From contig NZ_CP117883.1 in NCBI RefSeq assembly GCF_028736215.1, positions 248,001-312,000 on the forward strand: DNA of 64,000 nt, written 5' to 3'. Positions within the stretch are counted from its first letter, which is position 1. Every line of letters begins with the position of its first letter. The DNA comes from Mucilaginibacter sp. KACC 22773 (GTDB lineage Bacteria > Bacteroidota > Bacteroidia > Sphingobacteriales > Sphingobacteriaceae). This document shows positions 43,431-51,865 of the stretch, in pieces. Under the pieces are notes generated by a model. That model was not told where the DNA came from and did no database searches. It saw only the letters and a program-made list of their open reading frames with translations. Position numbers and translations under genes: made by a program.

Positions 43431-45404
43431 ATGATCAGGAAAGCTTTTTTTACTTTTTGCGGTGCAGGCATGCTTTTATCTGCACAAGCGCAAACGCCAC
43501 GGGTTTATACCATACAAGCCGATAAAATTAAAACGCCCATACAAAAAACCATGTACGGTATCTTTTTTGAAGATATTAACCAGGCTGCTGATGGCGGTGT
43601 TTATGCCGAATTAATAAAAAACCGGTCGTTTGAGTTTAACATGCCGATGATGGCCTGGGACGATCATAAAAAAGACGGCGGCGATGGCCGGATAGAAGTA
43701 ATTAACCGCGCGACAGAAAGGCCGGAAAACCCGCACTTTATAAAGGCTTATGTAACATCAGAAACCGGATCATTCGGTTTGGAAAATGAAGGCTTCCGCG
43801 GTGGAACCGGTATTAAGGAAGGCGAAACATACAGCTTTTCGGTAATGGCAAGGCAAAATGGCGACAGTAACGTAAAACTGAATATAGAACTGCATGGCGA
43901 TAATGACGCCATTATTGGCAAAGCCGATTTGAGTGCGCCTGATAAGGAGTGGAACCGTTACAGCGTAAAATTTACGGCATCGGCCACAGCTAAAAAAGCA
44001 AAGGTTTATGTTTGGCTAACAGGCAAAGGTGTTATCGACCTGGATATGATTTCCCTGTTTCCTGAACATACCTGGAAAAACAGGCCCGGAGGCTTACGCG
44101 CCGACCTGGTGCAAAAACTGGCCGATATTAAACCTGGCTTCCTGCGCTTCCCGGGCGGATGTATTGTAGAAGGCCGCGAACTAAATACCCGCTACCAATG
44201 GAAAAAAAGTATTGGCGATATTGATAAACGTACCAACATTATTAACCGCTGGAACACCGAGTTTGCGCATCGTCCGGCACCTGATTATTACCAAACATTT
44301 GGCCTGGGCTTTATGGAGTATTTCATGACGGCCGAAGATATTGGCGCATCGCCGCTGCCTATTCTGAATTGTGGTATGGCCTGCGAGTTTAACACATCCG
44401 AAATGGTTCCGCTTGATCAGCTTGATCCTTATTTGCAGGATGCACTTGACCTGATTGAATTTGCCAATGGCGATGTAAATACCAAATGGGGCAAACTGCG
44501 TACCGATCTTGGTCACCCTGCACCTTTTAACCTGAAATTGATTGGTGTGGGCAATGAGCAATGGGGCCCGCAATATATTGACAGGTGGAAAATATTTACC
44601 AAAGCCATTAAAGAAAAATATCCCGATGTAAAAATTGTATCGGCCTTAGGCCCGTTCCCTAAAGGGCCGGAGTTTGATCTATTGAACAAAACTTTCCGCA
44701 GCCTGGGTGCCGACATATTGGACGAGCATTATTACGCATCGCCAAAATGGTTTAGGGACAATGCACGCCGTTATGATAATTATGACCGCAAAGGGCCAAA
44801 AATATTTGCCGGCGAATATGCCGCACAAAGTGTACAAACCGGTAGCCCCCTAAACAAAAACACCTGGGAATGCGCCCTTGCCGAAGCAGCCTTTATGACC
44901 GGCCTTGAGCGTAACGCCGATGTTGTTAACATGGCATCATACGCGCCGCTTTTTGCCCATGTAGACGGCTGGCAATGGACCCCCGATTTGATCTGGTTTG
45001 ATAACCTGAAAAGCTACGGTACGCCAAACTACTACGTACAGCAGTTATTCTCGCTTAACAAAGGCACCGACGTAGTGCCCCTGATGCTGGGCAATGAGTC
45101 GGTTGCCGGGCAGGATGGCTGTTATGCCACCGCCAGTTTGGATAAAAACACCAATGAGCTGATCATCAAATTTGTAAATACTGCCGCTACTGCCCAAAAC
45201 GTAAGCTTTAAAATAAACGGCGGAAGCTACCAGAAAAAAGCTACCGTAATAACACTGCATAGCGAAAAAGGCAGCGACGAAAACTCGTTGGATAACCCAA
45301 CAGCAATAAGCCCGGTACAAAGCACCATGGCGGTAAGCGGTAAATTGGTAAATGTTAGCGTAGAGGCTAATACGTTTAAGATAATCAGGCTGAAGAATAA
45401 GTAA
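43431..45404 (+). CDS. GH51 alpha-L-arabinofuranosidase (second of two)
   Basis: The 657-residue protein has a signal peptide (GAGMLLSAQAQ) and the standard GH51 order: N-terminal KTMYGIFFEDINQAADGGVYAELIKNRSFE, a CBM-like inserted domain (about 95-210, GETYSFSVMARQNG), then the barrel (GFLRFPGGCIVEG) with acid/base Glu in IGVGNEQWGPQY and nucleophile Glu in KIFAGEYAAQS. The C-terminal beta-sandwich follows (TAQNVSFKINGG). It releases arabinose from arabinan side chains or oligosaccharides. The two GH51 proteins differ strongly, so they are not a recent duplication. Confidence 0.95.
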   Translation: MIRKAFFTFCGAGMLLSAQAQTPRVYTIQADKIKTPIQKTMYGIFFEDINQAADGGVYAELIKNRSFEFNMPMMAWDDHKKDGGDGRIEVINRATERPENPHFIKAYVTSETGSFGLENEGFRGGTGIKEGETYSFSVMARQNGDSNVKLNIELHGDNDAIIGKADLSAPDKEWNRYSVKFTASATAKKAKVYVWLTGKGVIDLDMISLFPEHTWKNRPGGLRADLVQKLADIKPGFLRFPGGCIVEGRELNTRYQWKKSIGDIDKRTNIINRWNTEFAHRPAPDYYQTFGLGFMEYFMTAEDIGASPLPILNCGMACEFNTSEMVPLDQLDPYLQDALDLIEFANGDVNTKWGKLRTDLGHPAPFNLKLIGVGNEQWGPQYIDRWKIFTKAIKEKYPDVKIVSALGPFPKGPEFDLLNKTFRSLGADILDEHYYASPKWFRDNARRYDNYDRKGPKIFAGEYAAQSVQTGSPLNKNTWECALAEAAFMTGLERNADVVNMASYAPLFAHVDGWQWTPDLIWFDNLKSYGTPNYYVQQLFSLNKGTDVVPLMLGNESVAGQDGCYATASLDKNTNELIIKFVNTAATAQNVSFKINGGSYQKKATVITLHSEKGSDENSLDNPTAISPVQSTMAVSGKLVNVSVEANTFKIIRLKNK

Positions 45405-45500
45405 AACCGGTTATGATTATGTCACGAGTATCCATCGGATGAAACCTGAGAATTGTTATGATGTGCAACGGATATCGTTAGATGAGTGTTCTAAACTACC

Positions 45501-45577
45501 GTCATTGCGAGGTACGAAGCAATCCTGAACTATGCGGGACTAAGCATGTCGGGGATTGCTTCGTACCTCGCAATGAC
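45501..45577. repeat. GTCATTGCGAG palindromic repeat C
   Basis: Starts GTCATTGCGAGGTACGAAGCAATC and ends with its complement (GATTGCTTCGTACCTCGCAATGAC); the stem of 24 bp is perfect. It lies immediately before the GH43 gene and supplies the misleading upstream ATG at 45546. Confidence 0.9.
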
Positions 45578-45608
45578 GGGGAGTAAAACTTCAGTTAAAC
45601 AATTGATT

Positions 45609-46616
45609 TTGAAAAAACTAACCATAGCCATCCTTTTGATGACCTCCTGCATCGTCGCCCATGCGCAGGAGTTAAAAACTGGTATATCGGTGCATGATCC
45701 GGTGATCATGAAGCAGGATAGCGCGTATTACATTTTTTGCACCGGCATGGGTATATCCATGTGGTCGTCGGCAGATAAGTTGCATTGGAAGCGTGAACAG
45801 CCTGTGTTTGCAAGCGCGCCACAATGGGCTGTTGATGCTATTCCCGGTTTTAAAGGGCATATCTGGGCACCCGATATTTCGTATTATAACGGCCTTTACT
45901 ACCTGTTTTATTCGGTATCGGCATTTGGTAAAAATACCTCGGCTATCGGCGTGGCTACCAATACTACTTTACATCCTAATGATGCGGCTTATAAATGGGT
46001 TGATCATGGTAAAGTGATCCAATCTGTCCCCGGTAAAACCAATTGGAATTCTATCGACCCTAATTTAATTACGGATAAACATGGCACGCCATACCTTGTA
46101 TTCGGCTCGTTTTGGGATGGGTTGAAATTGGTTAAGCTTAATAACGACAGGTTAAGCGTTGCCGAAAATATAGATAATATCCCAACCATCGCAACGCGCA
46201 GAAAAGCAGTTAACGAAAATCTGCCCGCTGTGGATGGCAACCCGGTTGATGCCGGTGGTAACGCCATTGAAGGCCCGTTTATTTACAGGCACGATAAATA
46301 CTTTTACCTTTTTGCATCGATAGACTACTGCTGCAAAGGACCTAAGAGTACTTATAAAATGATCATTGGCCGTTCCAAAACATTAAAAGGGCCTTACCTT
46401 GATAAAGCCGGCCTGGCCATGAACAAAGGCGGCGGCAGCATTTTATTGGAAGGCGATAGTAACTGGTATGGCGTAGGGCACAATGGCGTTGCCCACTTTG
46501 ATGACGACGATTACATCATTTATCATGGCTACGATGCAGCAGACCGGGGCATATCCAAACTGCAATTAAGAAAATTGAACTGGGTTAATGGATGGCCGGT
46601 GATAGGGGGACGGTAA
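45609..46616 (+). CDS. GH43 arabinan-degrading glycosidase (secreted)
   Basis: I place the start at TTG 45609, giving 335 residues and a normal signal peptide (KKLTIAILLMTSCIVAHAQ). The in-frame ATG at 45546 lies inside a palindromic repeat and would add residues unlike a signal sequence. The GH43 propeller shows base Asp30 in ISVHDPVIM, Asp in NSIDPNLIT and acid Glu in NAIEGPFIY, and ends NWVNGWPVIGG. The short form without an accessory domain resembles endo-arabinanases (GH43 with conserved GHNGVAHFDDD). It belongs to the enzyme series downstream of SusCD. Confidence 0.9.
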   Translation: MKKLTIAILLMTSCIVAHAQELKTGISVHDPVIMKQDSAYYIFCTGMGISMWSSADKLHWKREQPVFASAPQWAVDAIPGFKGHIWAPDISYYNGLYYLFYSVSAFGKNTSAIGVATNTTLHPNDAAYKWVDHGKVIQSVPGKTNWNSIDPNLITDKHGTPYLVFGSFWDGLKLVKLNNDRLSVAENIDNIPTIATRRKAVNENLPAVDGNPVDAGGNAIEGPFIYRHDKYFYLFASIDYCCKGPKSTYKMIIGRSKTLKGPYLDKAGLAMNKGGGSILLEGDSNWYGVGHNGVAHFDDDDYIIYHGYDAADRGISKLQLRKLNWVNGWPVIGGR

Positions 46617-46637
46617 AAAACTCGAAATAAAAGTTGC

Positions 46638-46714
46638 GTCATTACGAGGTACGAACCAATCCCCGATAAGCTAAGTCCCAAATAGTTTGGGATTGCTTCG
46701 TGCCTCGCAATGAC
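46638..46714. repeat. GTCATTGCGAG palindromic repeat D
   Basis: Imperfect copy (GTCATTACGAGGTACGAACCAATCCC with GGGATTGCTTCGTGCCTCGCAATGAC) filling the spacer between two GH43 genes. Confidence 0.85.
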
Positions 46715-46731
46715 GGTTCATGTAACACATT

Positions 46732-47715
46732 ATGAAAACATCAAAATATCTACTTGCATTGACAACCATTTTGGGCTGCCTTACCTCGGTACAAGCCCAA
46801 ACGGTAAAATCGGATTCTGTTATCCATACCGATGGCAACCCAATCATCCGTCACGAATTTACGGCAGATCCGGCTGCGATGTTATATAAAGGCAAAGTAT
46901 ACCTGTATACCGGCCATGACGAAGCGCCAACCAACCACAACGGTTACGTAATGCATAATTGGACGTGCTTCTCGTCGTCGGATATGGTCACCTGGACGGA
47001 GCATCCTTCGCCAATGAATGTAAAGGATTTTACCTGGGCGCGTGATGATGCCTGGGCATCGCAGGTAATTGAGCGCAATGGCAAATTTTATTGGTATGTA
47101 GCTGTTGAGCACGCCACCATACACGGCAAAGCCATTGGTGTAGGCGTTAGCGACAGCCCAACCGGCCCCTTTAAAGACGCCCGCGGAACGGCCCTGGTTA
47201 CCAACGATATGACCAAAGCCGTTAAACACTCCTGGGACGACATCGACCCATCGGTTATTATTGGTAAAAACGGGCAGGCCTACCTGTTTTGGGGCAACGG
47301 CATTTGCTATTATGCCAAGCTAAAACCCAACATGACCGAACTTGACGGAGAAATTAAAACCATTACCCTGCCGCATTATACCGAAGCGCCATGGATTCAT
47401 GAACGTAATGGATGGTATTATCTTTCATACGCCTATGAGTTTCCCGAGAAAATAGCCTACGCCATGAGCCGCAATATCAATGGCCCCTGGGTTTATAAAG
47501 GCATCATCAACGAAATTGCCGGCAACTCCAACACCAATCACCAGGCTATCATCAACTTTAAAGGCAAAGATTATTTTATATACCATAACGGCGCCCTGGT
47601 GCCCGATGCCGGCAGCTTCCATCGCTCGGTATGTATCGATTATTTGTACTATAATAAAGATGGTACAATAAAAAGAGTGGTGATGACAAGCGAGGGGGTG
47701 AGTAAGGTTAAATAG
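46732..47715 (+). CDS. GH43 family glycosidase (third)
   Basis: The 327-residue protein has a signal peptide (TTILGCLTSVQAQ) and a single GH43 propeller. Catalytic acids are Asp in EFTADPAAMLYKG, Asp in DDIDPSVII and Glu in HYTEAPWIHE. The sequence GHDEAPTNHNGYVMHNWTCFSSSD differs from the two other GH43 proteins here and is closer to subfamilies annotated as arabinofuranosidase or beta-xylosidase. It is the last gene of the rightward locus; its stop is seven bases from that of the convergent toxin gene. Confidence 0.9.
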   Translation: MKTSKYLLALTTILGCLTSVQAQTVKSDSVIHTDGNPIIRHEFTADPAAMLYKGKVYLYTGHDEAPTNHNGYVMHNWTCFSSSDMVTWTEHPSPMNVKDFTWARDDAWASQVIERNGKFYWYVAVEHATIHGKAIGVGVSDSPTGPFKDARGTALVTNDMTKAVKHSWDDIDPSVIIGKNGQAYLFWGNGICYYAKLKPNMTELDGEIKTITLPHYTEAPWIHERNGWYYLSYAYEFPEKIAYAMSRNINGPWVYKGIINEIAGNSNTNHQAIINFKGKDYFIYHNGALVPDAGSFHRSVCIDYLYYNKDGTIKRVVMTSEGVSKVK

Positions 47716-47722
47716 GATTTGA

Positions 47723-48004
47723 TTAAAAAAGATCGGAATGCGTGCCTGTGCGCACCAACTCAAGAAGCATTATTTGTTCATTTTCATCCCAAATAAGTAG
47801 CAGATCTGGTTTTACGTGACATTCCCAATAACCCTTATAGTCGCCGCTGAGTTTATGGGCATTGTGTTTTTTTGACAGTCCGCTATGCCCTTTTTCAGCA
47901 AGCGTAGTAATAACCTGTTGCAATAATTGTAAATCTTTAACGGATCGTTTTTTAAGCAGTTTTAGATCTTTTAAGAATTTTGTGGAAGTAACTATTTCAA
48001 ACAT
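47723..48004 (-). CDS. YafQ/RelE-type mRNA interferase toxin
   Basis: The 93-residue protein matches YafQ-like toxins. The key residues are in place: His50 in HNAHKLSGD, His63 and Asp67 in WECHVKPDLLLIW, and His89 near the C-terminus (GTHSDLF). Such toxins cut ribosome-bound mRNA when the antitoxin is degraded. The antitoxin gene lies immediately upstream with nine bases between. It converges tightly on the last GH43 gene. Confidence 0.92.
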   Translation of the reverse strand: MFEIVTSTKFLKDLKLLKKRSVKDLQLLQQVITTLAEKGHSGLSKKHNAHKLSGDYKGYWECHVKPDLLLIWDENEQIMLLELVRTGTHSDLF

Positions 48005-48013
48005 CTTCCTTGA

Positions 48014-48211
48014 TCAGATACTGTCGAACAATTCATCTACGCTTTTGTATTTCCGTCCTTTTCCGGCTTTAAGTTCCGCCATAGCGGCAATAGTATCCGC
48101 ATTTGGAATGCCGGATTGCTTTTTTACTTTAACAGTCACTCCAAGTTCCTTTAAAAATTGCTTAACAAGGCGGGTTTTATTATCTGGTACATTTATTTCA
48201 AGTATTTGCAT
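48014..48211 (-). CDS. Antitoxin of the YafQ-type pair
   Basis: This 65-residue protein precedes the toxin, as usual for RelB/DinJ-like antitoxins. The N-terminal beta strand (MQILEINVPDNKTRLVKQFLKELG) suits DNA binding or dimerisation, and the C-terminal GRKYKSVDELFDSI is a frequent ending of small antitoxins that wraps the toxin. It should repress its own promoter. Confidence 0.8.
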   Translation of the reverse strand: MQILEINVPDNKTRLVKQFLKELGVTVKVKKQSGIPNADTIAAMAELKAGKGRKYKSVDELFDSI

Positions 48212-48233
48212 AACAAACTTTTTGGATGTAATA

Positions 48234-48241
48234 CAAATTTA
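48234..48241 (-). promoter_or_regulatory. Candidate promoter -7 element of the toxin-antitoxin operon
   Basis: On the minus strand TAAATTTG matches TAnnTTTG and ends 22 bases before the antitoxin ATG. The -33 element is only loosely matched (TTTA, 21 bases upstream). Confidence 0.35.
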
Positions 48242-48367
48242 CTTAATTGTAATCAGCTTGAATAAAAACATGTCATATTTTTATAAGCCGGATCAAGTTT
48301 GCAATCACTTTAGCTTTAGTCGTTATGCTTAAATACCTGTGTTAATTATTTTCACCGGTATTTTCCT

Positions 48368-48375
48368 TAAATTTG
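48368..48375 (+). promoter_or_regulatory. Candidate promoter -7 element for the small protein/NTase pair
   Basis: TAAATTTG matches TAnnTTTG and lies 22 bases before the ATG at 48398. No clear -33 TTTG is visible. Confidence 0.35.
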
Positions 48376-48397
48376 ATAATATTTAATGGCTTAAGTT

Positions 48398-48562
48398 ATG
48401 GAAAAAGTGAAGCAATCATTTGATCAGGCCGAATTAGAACTTTTAAAAGAAGGTTTAAAGCGAAGCTATAAAGAGCGTTTTGAAATGGCTACCCGTTTAT
48501 ATAAAATACAGCAAGCTGCCAGCAAAGCTTCAGTAACTCATAAACCATTTATCAGTAAATAA
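48398..48562 (+). CDS. Small helical protein upstream of a nucleotidyltransferase
   Basis: A 54-residue protein: MEKVKQSFDQAELELLKEGL, then KRSYKERFEMATRLYKIQQA and a short basic tail. It is charged and fully helical in appearance, with no membrane segment. Its stop codon is two bases before the GTG of the nucleotidyltransferase gene, so the two are almost certainly cotranscribed and coupled. Layout and sizes resemble a toxin-antitoxin or accessory-subunit arrangement. I recognise no family. Confidence 0.6.
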   Translation: MEKVKQSFDQAELELLKEGLKRSYKERFEMATRLYKIQQAASKASVTHKPFISK

Positions 48563-48564
48563 TT

Positions 48565-49044
48565 GTGGATGTATTTGATGAGGAAATTGTTAATTTCTGG
48601 AAAGCCCTGCAAGATTACCATGTGCAATATATTCTGATAGGTGGCTACGCTATAAATTTCCATGGTTATCAGCGTTTCACAGGTGACCTGGATATTTGGA
48701 TTAACGACAATTTAGAAAACAGGCAAGCCTTACGTAAAGCTTTCATAGCCTGTAATATGGGTGATTATCCAATAATAGAAACCATGCAATTTGTGCCTGG
48801 CTGGACTGAATTTCACCTAAACAACAGTCTCCGGCTTGATATACTCACCGAAATGAAGGGCCTGGAGCAATACAGCTTTGAGGAATGTCTGCAAATGGCT
48901 TCTGTGGCCGATATTGAAAATGTAAAAATACCATTCCTGCATATCAATCAACTGATAATCAACAAAAAACGGGTTAACAGGCCGAAAGATCAAAGCGATG
49001 TTTTGGCGCTTGAACAGATACGTAATTTAAGGGATGATATCTAA
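48565..49044 (+). CDS. Nucleotidyltransferase-fold protein
   Basis: The 159-residue protein starts at GTG 48565 (an ATG in this frame appears only far downstream). The nucleotidyltransferase signature is visible: IGGYAINFHGYQRFTGDLDIWI, with Gly26-Gly27 and the metal aspartates Asp41 and Asp43. A third carboxylate is probably in SLRLDILTEM. Small proteins of this kind include antitoxins or toxins of MNT/AbiEii-like systems and uncharacterised DUF6036-like members. The small upstream gene is its likely partner. It lies beside the divergent YafQ module. Confidence 0.82.
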   Translation: MDVFDEEIVNFWKALQDYHVQYILIGGYAINFHGYQRFTGDLDIWINDNLENRQALRKAFIACNMGDYPIIETMQFVPGWTEFHLNNSLRLDILTEMKGLEQYSFEECLQMASVADIENVKIPFLHINQLIINKKRVNRPKDQSDVLALEQIRNLRDDI

Positions 49045-49182
49045 ATTTATTTATCTCCGGGGTATCGGGCCTGTGCGATACCAATAAATTAAGCAGCGCC
49101 AGTGATTCTACTGCGCTTTGTGCCAAAAGTCGGCCTAATGTTATATTATTGATACAGAAAATTGTAAATAGGTATCTTTCAA

Positions 49183-49190
49183 TATATTTG
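49183..49190 (+). promoter_or_regulatory. Candidate promoter directly before the PIG-L gene
   Basis: TATATTTG matches TAnnTTTG, with a TTG 18 bases upstream (49162-49164) as a partial -33 element. It ends five bases before the ATG at 49196, so a transcript would be nearly leaderless. Confidence 0.4.
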
Positions 49191-49195
49191 TTTTC

Positions 49196-51655
49196 ATGAA
49201 GCGTACCTCCTTTGTTATAGCCTTATTATTCCTTTATAGCTGTGTAACCGCCCAAACTTCGCCACCAACGGATATCGGCACTATTCAGCAAAACCTTAAA
49301 AAGCTAAATACCCTGGGCAGCGTATTGTACGTGGCCGCCCACCCCGATGACGAAAATACCCGCCTGCTGGCCTACCTGGCGCAGGAAAAGCATTACCGCA
49401 CGGGATATTTATCGGTCACGCGCGGTGATGGAGGACAAAACTTAATAGGTAACGAGCAAAGCGAGTTGCTGGGGCTTATACGCACGCAGGAACTGCTGGC
49501 CGCCAGAAAGGTGGATGGTGCCGAGCAATTCTTCACCCGTGCCAACGACTTTGGTTTTTCCAAAGGGCCCGAAGAAACTTTGAAAATTTGGGACAAAGAA
49601 AAAGTTTTGGGCGATGTGGTTTGGGTTATCCGCAAGTTTAGGCCCGATGTTATCATTTGCCGTTTCCCTACTACGGGCGAAGGTGGCCACGGGCATCATA
49701 CCTCATCGGCTATATTGGCCCAGGAGGCTTTTAGCGCCGCTGCCGACCCAGCCAGGTATCCCGAACAATTAAAATATGTAAAACCATGGCAGGCCAAACG
49801 CCTGATGTGGAACACCTTCAACTTTGGCAGTACCAATACCACCGCCGCCGACCAGTTTAAGATTGATGTAGGCGTATACAACACTACCCTTGGCAAAAGC
49901 TATGGCGAAATAGCTGCCGAGAGCCGCAGCAACCATAAAACCCAGGGCTTTGGCTCGGCTAAGCAAAGGGGCGAGTCGTTTGAATATTTTAAAACCATTT
50001 TGGGAGATGCCCCGCAAACCGACCTGATGGATGGGGTAGAAACCGGCTGGAAACGTGTTAAAGACGGCGCGGATATTGGCGAATCGATAAAAGTGATCAG
50101 GCGGAATTTTGATGTGGAAGCACCCGAAAAATCGGTAACACCATTGGTGGCATTGCTGGGTAAGGTTGAAAAGATATCAGACGTATACTGGCGCACCCAA
50201 AAGACAAAAGAACTGGGCGATTTAATAGCTACCTGCGCAGGCTTGTGGTTTGAGGCTTATGCCACCGAGGCCACTTATGCGGTAGGGGATAAGATCCAGA
50301 TCAGATCGGCAGTAGTAGACAGGTATAATGATAAGGTGAAGATCAATAAAATAGGCGTTGGCAACGATGTTTTGGACCTGGGGCCAAAAGTTATCCCTGC
50401 CAACCAGCAGCAAAGTTTTGAAAGTTCAACTATAGCCGATAAAATAACACAGCCTTATTGGTTAGCGTCAGATCATAAGATAGGCACCTACAATATCCCT
50501 GATGATGCAATGCCCGGCAACCCCGAAAATCCGGATCTGCTTAAAGTAAGCTTTCAGTTTATAATAGAAGGGAAACCGATAAACTTTGAACGCCGCCTGG
50601 TATACAAATATGTTGACCCGGTACGTGGTGAAGTTTATCAGCCATTAGAAATTACACCGCCGGTTACCGCTAATATCGACGGGAAAGATTACATTTTTAA
50701 CAGCCAGAAACCGCAAAGCATCCAGGTTAAACTCAAAAGCTTCACTGTAGCCAGCGGTAACGTGAGCATAAAACCTGTAGATGGCTGGAAAATAAGCCCG
50801 GAAAAAATTGAGTTCCGTGATAAAAATAAAAACGATGAGTGGACGGTTTCTTTTACTGTAGCGCCCGCCGATAATAAGCCAAAAACTGCCGACTTGCAGG
50901 TTATTGTGATGGCAAACGGCAAGCCGTATTCACTATCGTTACGCAGGATAAGGTACGATCATGTGCCTGCTATTACCCTGTTCCCTGCGGCCGAAGCCAA
51001 GCTGGTAAACCTGGACCTGAAAACTGCAGGCAAAAAATTAGGCTACATTGCCGGTGCAGGCGATTTGATGCCCGAGGCCCTGCGCCAGGTTGGTTATGAT
51101 GTGCACATGCTATCAGAAAACGAGATCATGAACGGCGATTTATCAACCTATGATGCCATTATTACCGGGGTACGTGCTTACAACGTAAACGAGCGCCTTG
51201 CTTTTGAGCAGCCCAAGCTAATGGAATATGTAAAAAATGGTGGCAACCTGGTAGTACAATACAACAATAACTCAGGACTGGTTACCAAACAAATTGGTCC
51301 GTATCCTTTTACCGTAGTTAACAGGAGGGTTACAGATGAGGATGCGATTGTAACCGTTTTAGATCAGCCCAACCCCGTACTCAACTACCCCAACAAAATT
51401 ACCCAGGATGATTTTAAAGGCTGGATTCAGGAACGCGGCCTATACTTTGTAAGCGACGTGGACCCCAAATACAAATCCATTTTGCAGATGAATGATAAAG
51501 GAGAATCGCCCCTTAACGGATCGCTCATAGTTGGCGACTATGGCAAGGGCAGGTTTGTTTATACTTCGCTTGCCTTTTTCAGGGAACTGCCCGCCGGAGT
51601 ACCGGGGGCGTATCGTTTGTTTGTGAATCTATTGAGTAAACCCGGTGGTGAGTAG
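49196..51655 (+). CDS. PIG-L family deacetylase with C-terminal beta and GATase-like parts
   Basis: The 819-residue protein has a signal peptide (possible lipobox LYSC near residue 16). Its N-terminal LmbE/PIG-L domain (about 38-290) carries the zinc motif AAHPDDE (His49, Asp52) and HGHH (His165, His168). A beta-sandwich region (about 390-600) and a C-terminal ThuA/glutamine-amidotransferase-like fold (about 610-819, with LDLKTAGKKLGYIAGAGD and AYNVNERLAFEQPKLMEYVKNGGNLVVQYNN) follow. The family removes acetyl groups from N-acetylglucosamine-type sugars; the substrate here is unknown. The stop codon lies inside the first unit of a heptamer array. Confidence 0.9.
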   Translation: MKRTSFVIALLFLYSCVTAQTSPPTDIGTIQQNLKKLNTLGSVLYVAAHPDDENTRLLAYLAQEKHYRTGYLSVTRGDGGQNLIGNEQSELLGLIRTQELLAARKVDGAEQFFTRANDFGFSKGPEETLKIWDKEKVLGDVVWVIRKFRPDVIICRFPTTGEGGHGHHTSSAILAQEAFSAAADPARYPEQLKYVKPWQAKRLMWNTFNFGSTNTTAADQFKIDVGVYNTTLGKSYGEIAAESRSNHKTQGFGSAKQRGESFEYFKTILGDAPQTDLMDGVETGWKRVKDGADIGESIKVIRRNFDVEAPEKSVTPLVALLGKVEKISDVYWRTQKTKELGDLIATCAGLWFEAYATEATYAVGDKIQIRSAVVDRYNDKVKINKIGVGNDVLDLGPKVIPANQQQSFESSTIADKITQPYWLASDHKIGTYNIPDDAMPGNPENPDLLKVSFQFIIEGKPINFERRLVYKYVDPVRGEVYQPLEITPPVTANIDGKDYIFNSQKPQSIQVKLKSFTVASGNVSIKPVDGWKISPEKIEFRDKNKNDEWTVSFTVAPADNKPKTADLQVIVMANGKPYSLSLRRIRYDHVPAITLFPAAEAKLVNLDLKTAGKKLGYIAGAGDLMPEALRQVGYDVHMLSENEIMNGDLSTYDAIITGVRAYNVNERLAFEQPKLMEYVKNGGNLVVQYNNNSGLVTKQIGPYPFTVVNRRVTDEDAIVTVLDQPNPVLNYPNKITQDDFKGWIQERGLYFVSDVDPKYKSILQMNDKGESPLNGSLIVGDYGKGRFVYTSLAFFRELPAGVPGAYRLFVNLLSKPGGE

Positions 51656-51675
51656 TGAGTAGTGAGTAGTGAGTT
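51648..51675 (+). repeat. GTGAGTA heptamer array (four units)
   Basis: Four tandem units (the last GTGAGTT) begin inside the final codons of the PIG-L gene; the TAG stop at 51653-51655 is part of the first unit and its junction. Confidence 0.9.
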
Positions 51676-51721
51676 GGATTTGTTAAATAGTTAAAACAAT
51701 CTTCGTCAAATCAACTTTTCA

Positions 51722-51865
51722 CACTGACCACTGACCACTGACCACTGACCACTGACCACTGACCACTGACCACTGACCACTGACCACTGACCACTGACCA
51801 CTGACCACTGACCACTGACCACTGACCACTGACCACTGACCACTGACCACTGACCACTGACCACT
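51722..51865. repeat. CACTGAC heptamer minisatellite (20 perfect units)
   Basis: Twenty identical CACTGAC units (51722-51861) plus a partial unit. The array ends at the first base of the DUF922 gene's stop codon (minus-strand TGA at 51865-51867). Perfect identity of units suggests recent or ongoing slippage. Confidence 0.97.

Noticed and set aside
48014..49044. One four-gene toxin-antitoxin operon
   Set aside because: The two modules are divergent with a 186-bp spacer and separate promoter candidates; they are two units.
51722..51865. CRISPR array
   Set aside because: Units are contiguous 7-mers with no spacers and no cas genes are nearby; it is a minisatellite.
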